A DNA stretch of 64,000 nucleotides from Ancylomarina sp. DW003 (GCF_029029505.1 NZ_JAKJSD010000009.1:1-64000), one strand, 5' to 3'; counted from the stretch's first letter, positions 35,233 through 43,945 are shown. The notes: generated from the sequence alone by a model not told the origin. A program made the numbers and translations.

Positions 35233-36249
35233 ATGAATAGATTATTAATGATAGCAATGCTAATAAGCATTTTATTTACAGCTTGCGATAAAGGTGACGA
35301 TACTAAAGAGGATGTCGTTGATGTGCGTACAGAAGAAATATTTGCGAAATATGGCATTAAACCATCTGATCCAAAATCAATTAATAATATTGAAGATGTA
35401 ATTAGCGAGGATGGGTATAAGTTGGCTTTTGGAAAGAAATTAGAAAAGGCTTGGGTAGCAAAGTTTAAAAGTAATGGGGATGAGATATTTTCATATGTAC
35501 TCGAAAACGAAGCTACTGAGGTTTTAAAATATTCTCATTGCAATGCATCCTCTAAACTTTTAATAGACGATGATAAACTATTTCTTTCTTGCTACCTAAC
35601 TGATTCCGATCAGCCTTCTGCACCGACGAATGGTTTCTCAGCAGTGCTTGTTGTGATCGACTTGAACCAGGGTGTAGAAATTTCAAGAGTAAAATCGATA
35701 AAAGAGAAGAATGCATTCAAGAACCTGAGAAAAGAAGAGGGCTTTTATTTTACTGAAAGTGCCGACTGGTATGATGGAGGACCAACCAGCAACTTTTATG
35801 TGTTTAACCTAGATGGTACTGTCTTATGGCAAAGAAATACGGTAGCCGGTTTCGAATATGATGGAGGGATTAAGGCTTATTATCAAAACTTTTTTTTAGA
35901 TGCATTCACAATTGTTTACTGCAATTTCATGAGTTTTGACGAGGCAAATGGATATCATATTTATTCGGGAGATAAAACTTGTGTCATAAAATCAGTAAAC
36001 CTTAAAGAACACGACTTGATATTTGAAAAGAGAGTTGCACTAGCTGGCGATGATAAGGACCTAGAGAATGTTGTTTATACAAATATTTCGATATCAAACT
36101 CAGAGGGCAAGACTAAAATACAATACAGGGAAAAACAAATCTCAACCGACAATGTTTCAGGGAACAAAACCTTTGAGTTCTTGGGTGAATATTACATTAA
36201 TATATCTAGCACTACGGGTGAGGAGTTGAATAGAGGGAAATTAAATTAA
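35233..36249 (+). CDS. Hypothetical lipoprotein
   Basis: 338 residues. Lipoprotein signal peptide with lipobox LFTAC (C18), followed by an acidic linker (DKGDDTKEDVVDV). The remainder looks like a beta-propeller-like or WD-type secreted domain (repeated LIDDDKLFLSCYL, FYVFNLDGTVLWQRN), but I can assign no family. First of two adjacent lipoprotein genes (48-nt gap), possibly one operon. Confidence 0.65.
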   Translation: MNRLLMIAMLISILFTACDKGDDTKEDVVDVRTEEIFAKYGIKPSDPKSINNIEDVISEDGYKLAFGKKLEKAWVAKFKSNGDEIFSYVLENEATEVLKYSHCNASSKLLIDDDKLFLSCYLTDSDQPSAPTNGFSAVLVVIDLNQGVEISRVKSIKEKNAFKNLRKEEGFYFTESADWYDGGPTSNFYVFNLDGTVLWQRNTVAGFEYDGGIKAYYQNFFLDAFTIVYCNFMSFDEANGYHIYSGDKTCVIKSVNLKEHDLIFEKRVALAGDDKDLENVVYTNISISNSEGKTKIQYREKQISTDNVSGNKTFEFLGEYYINISSTTGEELNRGKLN

Positions 36250-36296
36250 GTTTCCCTTGACGCTTATGTCACCTTCCTTGATTAAAAATAAAACAT

Positions 36297-36899
36297 ATGA
36301 ATTTACAATTACGAGCTATTCTGAGAATAGGCTTATTAATATCGATTTGTTCGGTTTTTCTTATGAGTTGCGATAAGAATGACAAGTCGGAACAAATAAA
36401 ATTAGATGAACTTACAGAAAAGTTTGAGGGGAGGTATAAATTGATTTCTTCAGTTGCAGACAAAGCCATGGACATAAATATGGATGGTACATCTTCGACT
36501 GATTTGTTGTTGGAAAATCCAAAGTTAGAGAAAGCTCGTTTGGGCATTCGAATTTTAGATTATGGCTATCATTTTATAGAGGAAATGTGGCCTATGGTTT
36601 CGTCTCAGATATCCAGGAATGAGGTTTTTGATCCCAATAAAGTGTATTCGACAAATGGCTTGAATTATGATTCATATTACAATTTAAATACTTGTCTGCT
36701 TAATACCGATCAGGCAGAAATACAATTACTTAAGGATGTTCAGGAAGATGAAGTAAACACCTTAATAAGTGTGGAATCGATACAAATCGAAGGAAGTGAA
36801 ATCATAAAAATAAAATCAGTTCGAAGAATATACACGATTAAGGGATGGCTTACAAGTCAAATTGAGTCTCGGTACAAACGATACACAGGTATGCCTTAA
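36297..36899 (+). CDS. Hypothetical lipoprotein
   Basis: 200 residues, N-terminal signal with lipobox FLMSC (about residue 25) and a short polar linker. The body (EGRYKLISSVADKAMDINMDG...) resembles small lipocalin-like or DUF5004-type lipoproteins of Bacteroidota. The identity is not secure. It follows the previous lipoprotein gene after 48 nt. Confidence 0.6.
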   Translation: MNLQLRAILRIGLLISICSVFLMSCDKNDKSEQIKLDELTEKFEGRYKLISSVADKAMDINMDGTSSTDLLLENPKLEKARLGIRILDYGYHFIEEMWPMVSSQISRNEVFDPNKVYSTNGLNYDSYYNLNTCLLNTDQAEIQLLKDVQEDEVNTLISVESIQIEGSEIIKIKSVRRIYTIKGWLTSQIESRYKRYTGMP

Positions 36900-36970
36900 A
36901 AAAGAGTGTCATGTTGCTAGAGGTGCGATTAATCACGTCTGTACGGATGCAAGGAAAAGTGTAATTGGGT

Positions 36971-37013
36971 TTCACCCTATCGGCTGTTGCCACTTTCCCT
37001 ATTAGGGAAAGAC
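36971..37013 (+). repeat. B-type palindromic repeat
   Basis: TTCACCCTATCGGCTGTTGC then the hairpin CTTTCCCTATTAGGGAAAG. Not associated with a DUF559 gene; an A element follows 65 nt downstream. Confidence 0.75.
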
Positions 37014-37078
37014 ATTCACGACTTCGCTACGCTACGGTTCCCTTTATTGAAAGAATTGTAATGAAGAAACATGCAGAG

Positions 37079-37122
37079 AATTCTCCCCTAAAAGGGGAGA
37101 TGTCCGAAGGACAGAGGGGTGA
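37079..37122 (+). repeat. A-type palindromic repeat
   Basis: AATTCTCCCCTAAAAGGGG, hairpin TGTCCGAAGGACA, GAGGGGTGA, then ATCGAAAAC at 37127 like the start of the A-B linker elsewhere. Intact two-hairpin A element. Confidence 0.8.
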
Positions 37123-37185
37123 GTGATCGAAAACTCAATAGAGTTGCTTCACTAATAGATTTAACGTTTACAAACATCATATAGA

Positions 37186-37770
37186 ATGAGAAATACATTA
37201 AGAATTATAAGTGCAGTTCTATTTCTAATAACAAGCATCAGCTTTACTGCATTAGGATCGGATACATATAAGGTGGTGATTTTACAAGATGGTAAAACAG
37301 TTGAAGTTATTGATCATGTTGTGGAATTGGAGAAAAAAGAATTTCAAATTAAAGTGATATTGAATAATCATGATGGCGTTTTTATGAGTGCTTCTTATAG
37401 TAGAGACTATTATGATTTGGAAGAAGATGAAGCTATTAAAGATTATAAATGGTTGAGTCATAAAGTTCGAGCAGAAAAAAACTTTAACGAGAATAAAGAA
37501 TTGGTGGTTGATGATGAAATTGTATCCTATCTGTTCTATGATAAAACACAGAATTGGCATCGATTTGATAAAGGTGTGATTACAAAAGGAGACAGCGTAA
37601 TAGGTATGAAAACAATTCGTCGTATTTTTAATGAAGACTCAAAGGAAAAGATTTTATTAAGCGATGAAGGAAAAGATATCTTTTTATTTTTTGTTGCCAC
37701 TGACGATTCCAAATCAGATGAACTACCCAAGGAACTGGGACGATTGAAAATACATTTGAAATGGAAATAA
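37186..37770 (+). CDS. Hypothetical exported protein
   Basis: 194 residues with a signal peptide (about 1-23, SAVLFLITSISFTALG). The rest is polar and beta-rich (DTYKVVILQDGKTVEVIDHVV, SYLFYDKTQNWHRFDKG). No family recognised and no catalytic motif seen. It lies alone between an A repeat (63 nt upstream) and the VWA lipoprotein gene (182 nt downstream). Confidence 0.6.
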   Translation: MRNTLRIISAVLFLITSISFTALGSDTYKVVILQDGKTVEVIDHVVELEKKEFQIKVILNNHDGVFMSASYSRDYYDLEEDEAIKDYKWLSHKVRAEKNFNENKELVVDDEIVSYLFYDKTQNWHRFDKGVITKGDSVIGMKTIRRIFNEDSKEKILLSDEGKDIFLFFVATDDSKSDELPKELGRLKIHLKWK

Positions 37771-37952
37771 TCCTAAATAGAAGATTTGTTCTACGAATCT
37801 TGCGCTAAGGGACTTGAAAGATACCTTCAAACTATTAGTTCTGAATAAAGCTTTATCTAAATAACATTGGTCTTGTTAGTTGCGTATTAAAATTTGTTTC
37901 CTATTGGCGCAACCTTTTGTTTTATATTCATCTTAGAGTAAAACGAAATATC

Positions 37953-39206
37953 ATGAGACAAGTAAACAGGTTAGTAATATTAGTTTTAATAGCAATTATA
38001 ACATTGGTATACGGTTGCTTTAAAGATGAAGGCACACGTGTAAATGGTAAAACAAGTTTATTCGAGAAGGTAACTGAGCCGGAAGAAAGTTCGGAAGGAA
38101 AGGGGATGTATACCGATGCATCATATTCAGGTACTGCCGATGGAGTGGGAATAACAAGCTCGGGCCTTTGGGGAGACGGAAATCCCAATGGGCAATACGA
38201 CCCCGGGATTTTAACTGCGGGTGAATGGAACGATCTTAATAACTGGGATTTCTGGAATGATTTATTAAGTAATCAGGAGTACTACGAGGATGTAAATAAA
38301 TGGAAGCTTAAAGAAATAAAAAGGTACAGTTTTGTGCTTACAGGTAAGGATGAAGCACCTGTAGCAAACGCCGAAATCAGCCTTTTATCTAATCAGGTAG
38401 AAGTTTGGAAAACCAAAACAGATAATAAGGGGAAAGCCACATTATGGTCAGACTTAGAACTTGACGGACTGACTGCTATCCTTAAGTTCGAAGAAGTTGA
38501 AAAGGTTCTTTTAGATGTAAAAGAGTATGCGGAAGGGGTCAATAAAGTGTCCTTGAATAAAACCATAGAGAATAGAAAAATAATAGATATATATTTTGCG
38601 GTTGATGCAACTGGCTCAATGGGGGATGAGATTAATTATTTAAAAGCTGAATTAAACAATGTAATTGAGCGGATAAAACAAAAGAATCCTGTATTGGAAA
38701 TGCGTTTTGGATCAGTATTCTATAGAGATGAGGGCGATGAATATGTAACCCGTAATTTTGATTTCACAACAAACGAAGCAGGCCTGATTTCTTTTATATC
38801 GGAACAGCATGCCAATGGAGGAGGCGATTTTCCCGAGGCTGTACATACTGCTCTGGATATTGCCATAACACAAAATTCCTGGGATGAGAATGCTTCTGCC
38901 CGCATCTTATTTTTATTATTAGATGCTCCACCACACTACACTCAAAAAGTTATTTCAAGTTTGGAATCGAACTTAATTAAAGCGGCAGAAAAAGGGATTA
39001 AAATAATACCAATCACAGCTTCCGGTATAGATAAGGCTACGGAATATTTAATGCGTTCTTTTGCCATATTAACTAATGGTACCTACGTTTTTATTACGGA
39101 TGATAGTGGTGTTGGTAACGCCCATTTGGAACCTACTATTGGAGAGTTTGAAGTTGAAAAATTGAATGACTTAATGGTAAGGCTAGTTGATGAATATGTG
39201 CCATAA
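37953..39206 (+). CDS. VWA-domain lipoprotein
   Basis: 417 residues from ATG 37953; the upstream ATG at 37917 would add 12 residues before the signal peptide. Lipoprotein signal with lipobox LVYGC (C22). After a linker and a carboxypeptidase-regulatory-like beta domain (about 125-195, KDEAPVANAEISLL) comes a von Willebrand factor A domain. Its metal-ion-dependent adhesion motif is DATGSMGDE near residue 208. It also has a conserved GGGDFPEAVHTAL segment and LLLDAPPHY. Likely a surface-anchored adhesive or metal-binding protein. Ligand unknown. Confidence 0.8.
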   Translation: MRQVNRLVILVLIAIITLVYGCFKDEGTRVNGKTSLFEKVTEPEESSEGKGMYTDASYSGTADGVGITSSGLWGDGNPNGQYDPGILTAGEWNDLNNWDFWNDLLSNQEYYEDVNKWKLKEIKRYSFVLTGKDEAPVANAEISLLSNQVEVWKTKTDNKGKATLWSDLELDGLTAILKFEEVEKVLLDVKEYAEGVNKVSLNKTIENRKIIDIYFAVDATGSMGDEINYLKAELNNVIERIKQKNPVLEMRFGSVFYRDEGDEYVTRNFDFTTNEAGLISFISEQHANGGGDFPEAVHTALDIAITQNSWDENASARILFLLLDAPPHYTQKVISSLESNLIKAAEKGIKIIPITASGIDKATEYLMRSFAILTNGTYVFITDDSGVGNAHLEPTIGEFEVEKLNDLMVRLVDEYVP

Positions 39207-39272
39207 GGATGAATAAGAACCTGCAAACATATAAGCTATATGCTTAGGGGCATATGCTTTATCTATGGAAAG

Positions 39273-39305
39273 AAGCCAACAGAAGAAATTTTGTTGGCTT
39301 TTTTG
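39273..39305 (+). terminator. Intrinsic terminator after the VWA lipoprotein gene
   Basis: AAGCCAACA (39273-39281), 10-nt loop, TGTTGGCTT (39292-39300), then TTTTG. The stem is the same as that of the terminator at 28536. Confidence 0.85.
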
Positions 39306-39334
39306 TGTACAGTCTATAAGCTCATAAAGAAAAC
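39305..39334 (+). repeat. 30-bp direct repeat, left copy
   Basis: Matches 39961-39990 at 27 of 30 positions (core ACAGTCTATAAGCTCATAAA); mismatches are at positions 4, 25 and 29. The two copies bracket the B repeat, DUF559 copy 2 and A repeat. Confidence 0.85.
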
Positions 39335-39339
39335 TTTTG

Positions 39340-39382
39340 TTCACCCTATCGGCTACCGCCACTTTCCCTGTTAGGGAAAGAC
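39340..39382 (+). repeat. B-type palindromic repeat, left of DUF559 copy 2
   Basis: TTCACCCTATCGGCTACCGC then CTTTCCCTGTTAGGGAAAG. Lies between the left direct repeat and the DUF559 stop codon. Confidence 0.8.
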
Positions 39383-39420
39383 AATTTATTGTTTTGTATT
39401 AGTAAAAATTGAAAGAATGT

Positions 39421-39825
39421 TTACTGATAAGATTTTCGTTTAAAAGCAGGCAATTCATCTTTATGTCTAAAAGATGATGTTATCTTTTCCAATACACCAA
39501 GTAGATCAATGAGTTCTTCATTCTTTATTCGAATGACTTTAATCCCTTTCTCTGAAAGAATGGCATCTCGCTTAGCGTCCTTTTTCTTTGAAAAATCATG
39601 TGCTTTTCCATCTAGTTCAATAGCTAGTTGCTCAGCTTTGCAGTAAAAGTCAGGTACGAAAAAGAAATGTTCATCCTCACGAGAATCGTAAACAATGGCA
39701 TGTTGCCTCAAAAACTTTCTTCCTCGAAGCTTCCTATTACGAATATGTTTCCATAACAACTCCTCAGGTGGTGTTGTATTATTTCTGAGTTTACGCTTTA
39801 TTTCTTTAATTTCGTGATATTTCAT
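39421..39825 (-). CDS. DUF559 (Vsr-like) endonuclease-domain protein, copy 2
   Basis: 134 residues, the same length and orientation as copy 1 and 101/134 identical by hand count. All candidate catalytic positions are kept: E21/E22 before LLWKHIRNRKLRG, D59 in FFVPDFYC, ELDG at 70-73 and H76. The differences are spread across the protein rather than clustered, so both copies appear under selection for function. The gene is enclosed by a B element (left) and an A element (right), and these are enclosed by a 30-bp imperfect direct repeat. It sits between the convergent VWA gene and the sulfur operon. Confidence 0.87.
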   Translation of the reverse strand: MKYHEIKEIKRKLRNNTTPPEELLWKHIRNRKLRGRKFLRQHAIVYDSREDEHFFFVPDFYCKAEQLAIELDGKAHDFSKKKDAKRDAILSEKGIKVIRIKNEELIDLLGVLEKITSSFRHKDELPAFKRKSYQ

Positions 39826-39865
39826 TCTAACGATCTTATATCATGTAAAATACATAATTTGTATC

Positions 39866-39908
39866 AATTCTCCTCTATCAGGGGAGATGTCCGAAGGACA
39901 GAGGGGTG
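39866..39908 (+). repeat. A-type palindromic repeat, right of DUF559 copy 2
   Basis: AATTCTCCTCTATCAGGGG, hairpin TGTCCGAAGGACA, GAGGGGTG. Starts 40 nt upstream of the DUF559 start codon, the same spacing as the C-type half element at copy 1. Confidence 0.8.
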
Positions 39909-39960
39909 CAAGTATCTTCGAAAAACCTTTTCAGTTTAATGATATTCTGCAGAGAGAAGT

Positions 39961-39990
39961 GTGCACAGTCTATAAGCTCATAAAAAAACC
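39961..39990 (+). repeat. 30-bp direct repeat, right copy
   Basis: See the left copy at 39305-39334. The A-run at its right end doubles as the U-tract of the terminator of the sulfur operon. Confidence 0.85.
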
Positions 39991-40021
39991 GCCTTCTTCG
40001 GGACGAACCAAATAAGACGGT
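39982..40021 (-). terminator. Terminator of the sulfur-respiration operon
   Basis: On the minus strand ACCGTCTT (40014-40021) pairs with AAGGCGGT (39988-39995, one wobble), followed by TTTTTTT. Confidence 0.7.
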
Positions 40022-40069
40022 CTATTAGCAATAAAATGTCAGAGAGTTTCTCTGAATTAACCTAAACCA

Positions 40070-41011
40070 CTAATATAAATACTGGCTGACTTGCCCTGCA
40101 TCGACCATGATGAATCGGAAAACAAGACCTCCAATTAAAATGAGTAAAGCTGGTATAGCCACAGGAATATGTTTGCCTCTAAGTTCCATAATTTCGAGAA
40201 CGGCAGGAACCACAAGACCAAGCAATACTACACCACCCCAAAACGGAAGGGTATAGACACCACCAAGGAAAAGTTGAGCTGCTTCTATTTGGGCAGCATT
40301 ACTGGCCATGAATCCCATAAACAGGTGAATAATAAAGAAAACCTCGATACCAATCAGAAGTAAGTCGATTTTACTGAATAAGCTACGTTCCAATTGTTCT
40401 TTGGATAGCCACATGATGGTAGCTGCACCTGTAGACAAACCGGAAACCAGAAAGAGAGGACCTAAAATAGATGTGTTCCATAGCGGGCGTGCGTTAAATG
40501 CTGACAATAGAATTCCGGTATAGATACCTAGAATCACCGAGGAGATAATCATGGTCCAGGCAAAAGCCTTACGGTACTTTTCAACAAAAGTTTCTATCCA
40601 CTCCAGATACTTCACTTGAAAAGTCCAATTAGGTGCTAAATCACGCCAATAACTAAGGCACCAGGCCATAGATAGGGGCGTGATTAGCATTAGAATCCAA
40701 GCTCCCCACGACATTGGAGATTCGATTCGTATGGTTGTGTATAGTTGCCAGAAGTACAGTTTGTTTTTTAAATCAAGAAAAAGAGCACCCAAGCCTACAA
40801 TCAAAATGATAGGGACTAAGAATGTCGCTTTTCTAACAGCAGTAGGCAATTCTTTCTCTCTTCCCAGTAGGGTATAAAGGGAAGCAAAGAATAGGATGCC
40901 GGCAGCCAAACCTCCCAGAAATAGGTAAAGAGGAATTTCCCATCCCCAAATACCCAAGGTAGGGTCGATATGGGGATTCATTCTTCCACTAATTAAAATT
41001 TCTTCGTTCAT
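40070..41011 (-). CDS. NrfD/PsrC-type polytopic membrane subunit
   Basis: 313 residues with eight or nine predicted membrane helices. The N-terminus WGWEIPLYLFLGGLAAGILF is typical of the NrfD/PsrC family, which binds quinol and connects the membrane pool to a periplasmic iron-sulfur/molybdopterin enzyme. It is the last gene of the sulfur locus, 88 nt after the ferredoxin-type subunit gene, with a terminator just behind it. Together with the two preceding genes it makes a complete three-subunit Psr/Phs-type complex. Quinone species and direction of electron flow cannot be told from the sequence. Confidence 0.88.
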   Translation of the reverse strand: MNEEILISGRMNPHIDPTLGIWGWEIPLYLFLGGLAAGILFFASLYTLLGREKELPTAVRKATFLVPIILIVGLGALFLDLKNKLYFWQLYTTIRIESPMSWGAWILMLITPLSMAWCLSYWRDLAPNWTFQVKYLEWIETFVEKYRKAFAWTMIISSVILGIYTGILLSAFNARPLWNTSILGPLFLVSGLSTGAATIMWLSKEQLERSLFSKIDLLLIGIEVFFIIHLFMGFMASNAAQIEAAQLFLGGVYTLPFWGGVVLLGLVVPAVLEIMELRGKHIPVAIPALLILIGGLVFRFIMVDAGQVSQYLY

Positions 41012-41099
41012 AATAAAAATTTAGGTTTAAGATTTAAGATTCTAGGTTGGAGAAAATATGGATTTAAAAAATTCTCCTCTATGATCTTAGTATCTATAT

Positions 41100-41633
41100 T
41101 TAGCTTAAATAATATACCTGTGGTTTTGTCCCCACTTCCGGAGCGAGTACTTTCCAGTCTCTGTTTTTGAGAAGCTGACTCACCTGACTTTCAGAGTCGT
41201 TCAAGTCACCAAAATACATACAGTTGGTAGGACAAACCGAAACACATGATGGGCTTTTACCTTCCTTCAATCTGTGATTACAGAAACTGCACTTATCCAC
41301 ATAGCCCTCCGGGTGAGAGAAACGTGCATTGTACGGACAAGATTGAACACAAGCACCACAACCAATACAGGCACCTCTGTCGACCATAACCAAACCACCC
41401 TCTTCGTAATGACTGGCGCCAGTAGGACAGCAGCGTACACAAGGTGAATTCTCACAATGATTACATCTTTCTGAGCGCAATTCGATGCTAACATTAGGGA
41501 AAGCTCCCTTAGCATGTTCAATTACCCAGTCGCGGCAATAGCCAATAGGCACACGATTTTCGTTTTGGCAGGCAACAACACAGTCGCTGCATCCAACACA
41601 TTTTTTAGTATCAATTACCATTGCATATCTCAT
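41100..41633 (-). CDS. Four-[4Fe-4S]-cluster ferredoxin-type subunit (PsrB/PhsB/NrfC-like)
   Basis: 177 residues, no signal peptide of its own, so presumably co-exported with the Tat-tagged catalytic subunit. Four cysteine groups are visible: CVGCSDCVVAC, CNHCENSPCVRCC, CIGCGACVQSC and CSFCNHRLKEGKSPSC with CVSVCPTNC. They are suited to relay electrons between the molybdenum subunit and the membrane subunit. Its start overlaps the end of the catalytic gene by 4 nt (ATGA), so translation is coupled. The electron-relay role is the known role of the family. Confidence 0.93.
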   Translation of the reverse strand: MRYAMVIDTKKCVGCSDCVVACQNENRVPIGYCRDWVIEHAKGAFPNVSIELRSERCNHCENSPCVRCCPTGASHYEEGGLVMVDRGACIGCGACVQSCPYNARFSHPEGYVDKCSFCNHRLKEGKSPSCVSVCPTNCMYFGDLNDSESQVSQLLKNRDWKVLAPEVGTKPQVYYLS

Positions 41634-43867
41634 GAGATAACCTCCCTTTCTGGCTTGTCAATTACAAATTTCACGAAATTACCACGCATGCCTGTTCCAC
41701 CCATTACCGGATCGACCATCACATTGGTGACGAGTTGAGAATCACTTATGCCACGTCCGTTCGAACGCTTCAGCTTTTTATTCGATTTTCCAAAACCGTG
41801 TACCATATAAACGTTATCCATACCAATACGTTCGGTTACTCTTACTTTAATAGGAAATTCAGACTTAACACCATCCTGGTTTTCTAACCAAATTTCTTGT
41901 CCGTTTACGATTCCGGCTTTCTTAGCGATTTTAGGGTTCACCCAAAGCTTGTTTTCGTTCATTAGCTCATTCAGGTTTGGGTTATTGGCTGTACGACCAA
42001 AGGTGTGCATAGGGGCACGTCCGTAATTCAATCGGAAGAAACCTGCTGGTGGCTCAGGATGAGGGGTGTAGTTTGGTAGTGGATCAAAGCCTTCCATCTC
42101 CAGGTCTGTAGAATAAAGCTCAATCATTCCCGTTGGCGTTCCAAATTCATATTCTTCACCTTCTTCAAGATAAAGGTTCGCATTCTTTCTATCGAATTTG
42201 ATGATTCCCCTTTCTTTCATCTCCGCTAAGGAGAAGCCCATTTGCTTCAACTGCCAATCTAAAACTTCAGAATAACTCTTATAGTTGAAGTGGGCACTCA
42301 ATTTCAGTTTCTCAGCTAATTTACGAACGATCCAATCGGATGGTTTCGTTAAATACTTTGGTTTTGCTGCTGGTATTCTCACAGCAATATTAGGTTCTCT
42401 GTTTGGCGATACACGAATATCATCGTAACGCTCCAGATAAGTACATTCCGGAAGAATGATATCGGCATAACCCGTAATCTCCATTGGCATGGTATCAACC
42501 ACAACAAATAAATCAAGGTTATCAATAGCCTCCAGCGTTTTCTTAGTATCAGGTATAGTTGAAATCAGATTTGTTCCAACTACGAACCAACCTTTAATTT
42601 TTTTATCTGTTTTATTATCAGGATGTGAAGCATCTACAAATACATTTGCAATTGAAGAGCCTGCTAAGGCATATTTGCCATCCAAATAATCTTTCCATGT
42701 CCATGAAGCCGAAGGATAGGCAGGATGAGGGAAAGAAGGAACTTTGGCTTTTTCAGGGAAATAGAAACCACCTTTACGTCCCCAGGAACCAAGAAGCGCA
42801 TTTAGCATAGCCATGGCACGCAATCGCTGTGTGTCATCACCATACCAGGTAACATGACGACCAGGATGAATAAGAGTAGCAGGAGCGTGATAAGCCATTT
42901 TTCTAGCAGTTTCCCTAATAACGTCAGCTTTGATTGTTGTAATTTCTTCAGCCCACTCAGGGGTTTTATCAGCTATATGTGCTTCAAGATCTTCAAAACC
43001 ATAAGCATACTGGTCGATGTATGCCTTGTCGTATAATTTTTCAGTAACTAAAACGTGCATCCAAGCCAGTAGAAGGGCAATGTCAGTAGCCGGTTTTATT
43101 GGAAGCCAATGTACTGATTTGCTTGCAGCCGTTGATAAACGAGGATCAACAGTTATAATTTCCAAGCCGTTGTCAATTGCTTTAGACATTTCTTGCACAT
43201 GGGAGTTGTGCATGTTCTCACCAATATGGTTACCAATCAGGACTAAACACTTTGTGTTCTCTAAATCCACAGGTTCAGGTGAGTTAATGTTTGCACCGAA
43301 GGTCGCATGGAAACCAACTTCTCTTGGTCCACGGCATTGTGCATAGGAGGGAGCAGTAATATTTCTGGAACCAAAGGCTTTGAATAATTTACCAAAGTGA
43401 GCGCCACCTGATCCATGTTTGAATAAGGCTAAACTTTCTGGCCCATGCTCTTCGGAAATTTGATTCATTTTGTCAGCGATAAATCGGAATGCTTTATCCC
43501 AACTGACTTCTTTGAAGGTTTGTTTACCATTAACTTCAACTCGCATCAATGGTGATTTCAATCGGTCTTCATCATTGTACATGCCAAGACCACCTGTACC
43601 TCTCGGACAGAAACGTCCTTTACAATGAGGATCATCTTCGTTACCTTCTATTTTCCATAGTTCACCTTTTTCGTCGGTATGCACCCAACCAGCACATTTC
43701 CAGAAACACACTTCACAATAGGTAGGTACAGGTTTTATTTTGGAGGCATCTATGGGCTCGCCTGCTTGCACTTGCCCAATCATTGCGTTCAAAATAGGAT
43801 TAGCCATCACTAAGCCACCAAAACTCAATGCAGATATCTTAATAAATTCTCTTCTTGACTTGCTCAT
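41630..43867 (-). CDS. Tat-exported molybdopterin oxidoreductase (PsrA/PhsA-like)
   Basis: 745 residues. The twin-arginine signal is SRREFIKISALSFGG, so the folded enzyme goes to the periplasm. A [4Fe-4S] motif follows at about 50-90 (CEVCFWKCAGW ... CKGRFCPRG). The probable molybdenum ligand is a cysteine in YAQCRGPREVG. Family length and layout fit thiosulfate/polysulfide reductases and related DMSO-reductase enzymes. The flanking rhodaneses make a sulfur compound the likely substrate, though tetrathionate or arsenic oxyanions cannot be excluded from the sequence. No TorD-like chaperone gene is in the window. Overlaps the next gene by 4 nt. Confidence 0.88.
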   Translation of the reverse strand: MSKSRREFIKISALSFGGLVMANPILNAMIGQVQAGEPIDASKIKPVPTYCEVCFWKCAGWVHTDEKGELWKIEGNEDDPHCKGRFCPRGTGGLGMYNDEDRLKSPLMRVEVNGKQTFKEVSWDKAFRFIADKMNQISEEHGPESLALFKHGSGGAHFGKLFKAFGSRNITAPSYAQCRGPREVGFHATFGANINSPEPVDLENTKCLVLIGNHIGENMHNSHVQEMSKAIDNGLEIITVDPRLSTAASKSVHWLPIKPATDIALLLAWMHVLVTEKLYDKAYIDQYAYGFEDLEAHIADKTPEWAEEITTIKADVIRETARKMAYHAPATLIHPGRHVTWYGDDTQRLRAMAMLNALLGSWGRKGGFYFPEKAKVPSFPHPAYPSASWTWKDYLDGKYALAGSSIANVFVDASHPDNKTDKKIKGWFVVGTNLISTIPDTKKTLEAIDNLDLFVVVDTMPMEITGYADIILPECTYLERYDDIRVSPNREPNIAVRIPAAKPKYLTKPSDWIVRKLAEKLKLSAHFNYKSYSEVLDWQLKQMGFSLAEMKERGIIKFDRKNANLYLEEGEEYEFGTPTGMIELYSTDLEMEGFDPLPNYTPHPEPPAGFFRLNYGRAPMHTFGRTANNPNLNELMNENKLWVNPKIAKKAGIVNGQEIWLENQDGVKSEFPIKVRVTERIGMDNVYMVHGFGKSNKKLKRSNGRGISDSQLVTNVMVDPVMGGTGMRGNFVKFVIDKPEREVIS

Positions 43868-43945
43868 CAGATCGATATTTTAGATTCAATCTGTTCTCCT
43901 CTGGCTGGAACCAAAGGAGAAAAACAGATTATAAAAGCTTAAAGT

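Noticed and set aside
36916-36950. GTGCGATTAATCACG segment similar to the D repeat
   Set aside because: Similarity covers too few bases, and the CGTTCCTTTAGG part is missing.
28571-40021. A classic genomic island or prophage
   Set aside because: No integrase, transposase, phage gene or tRNA attachment site is visible in the region.
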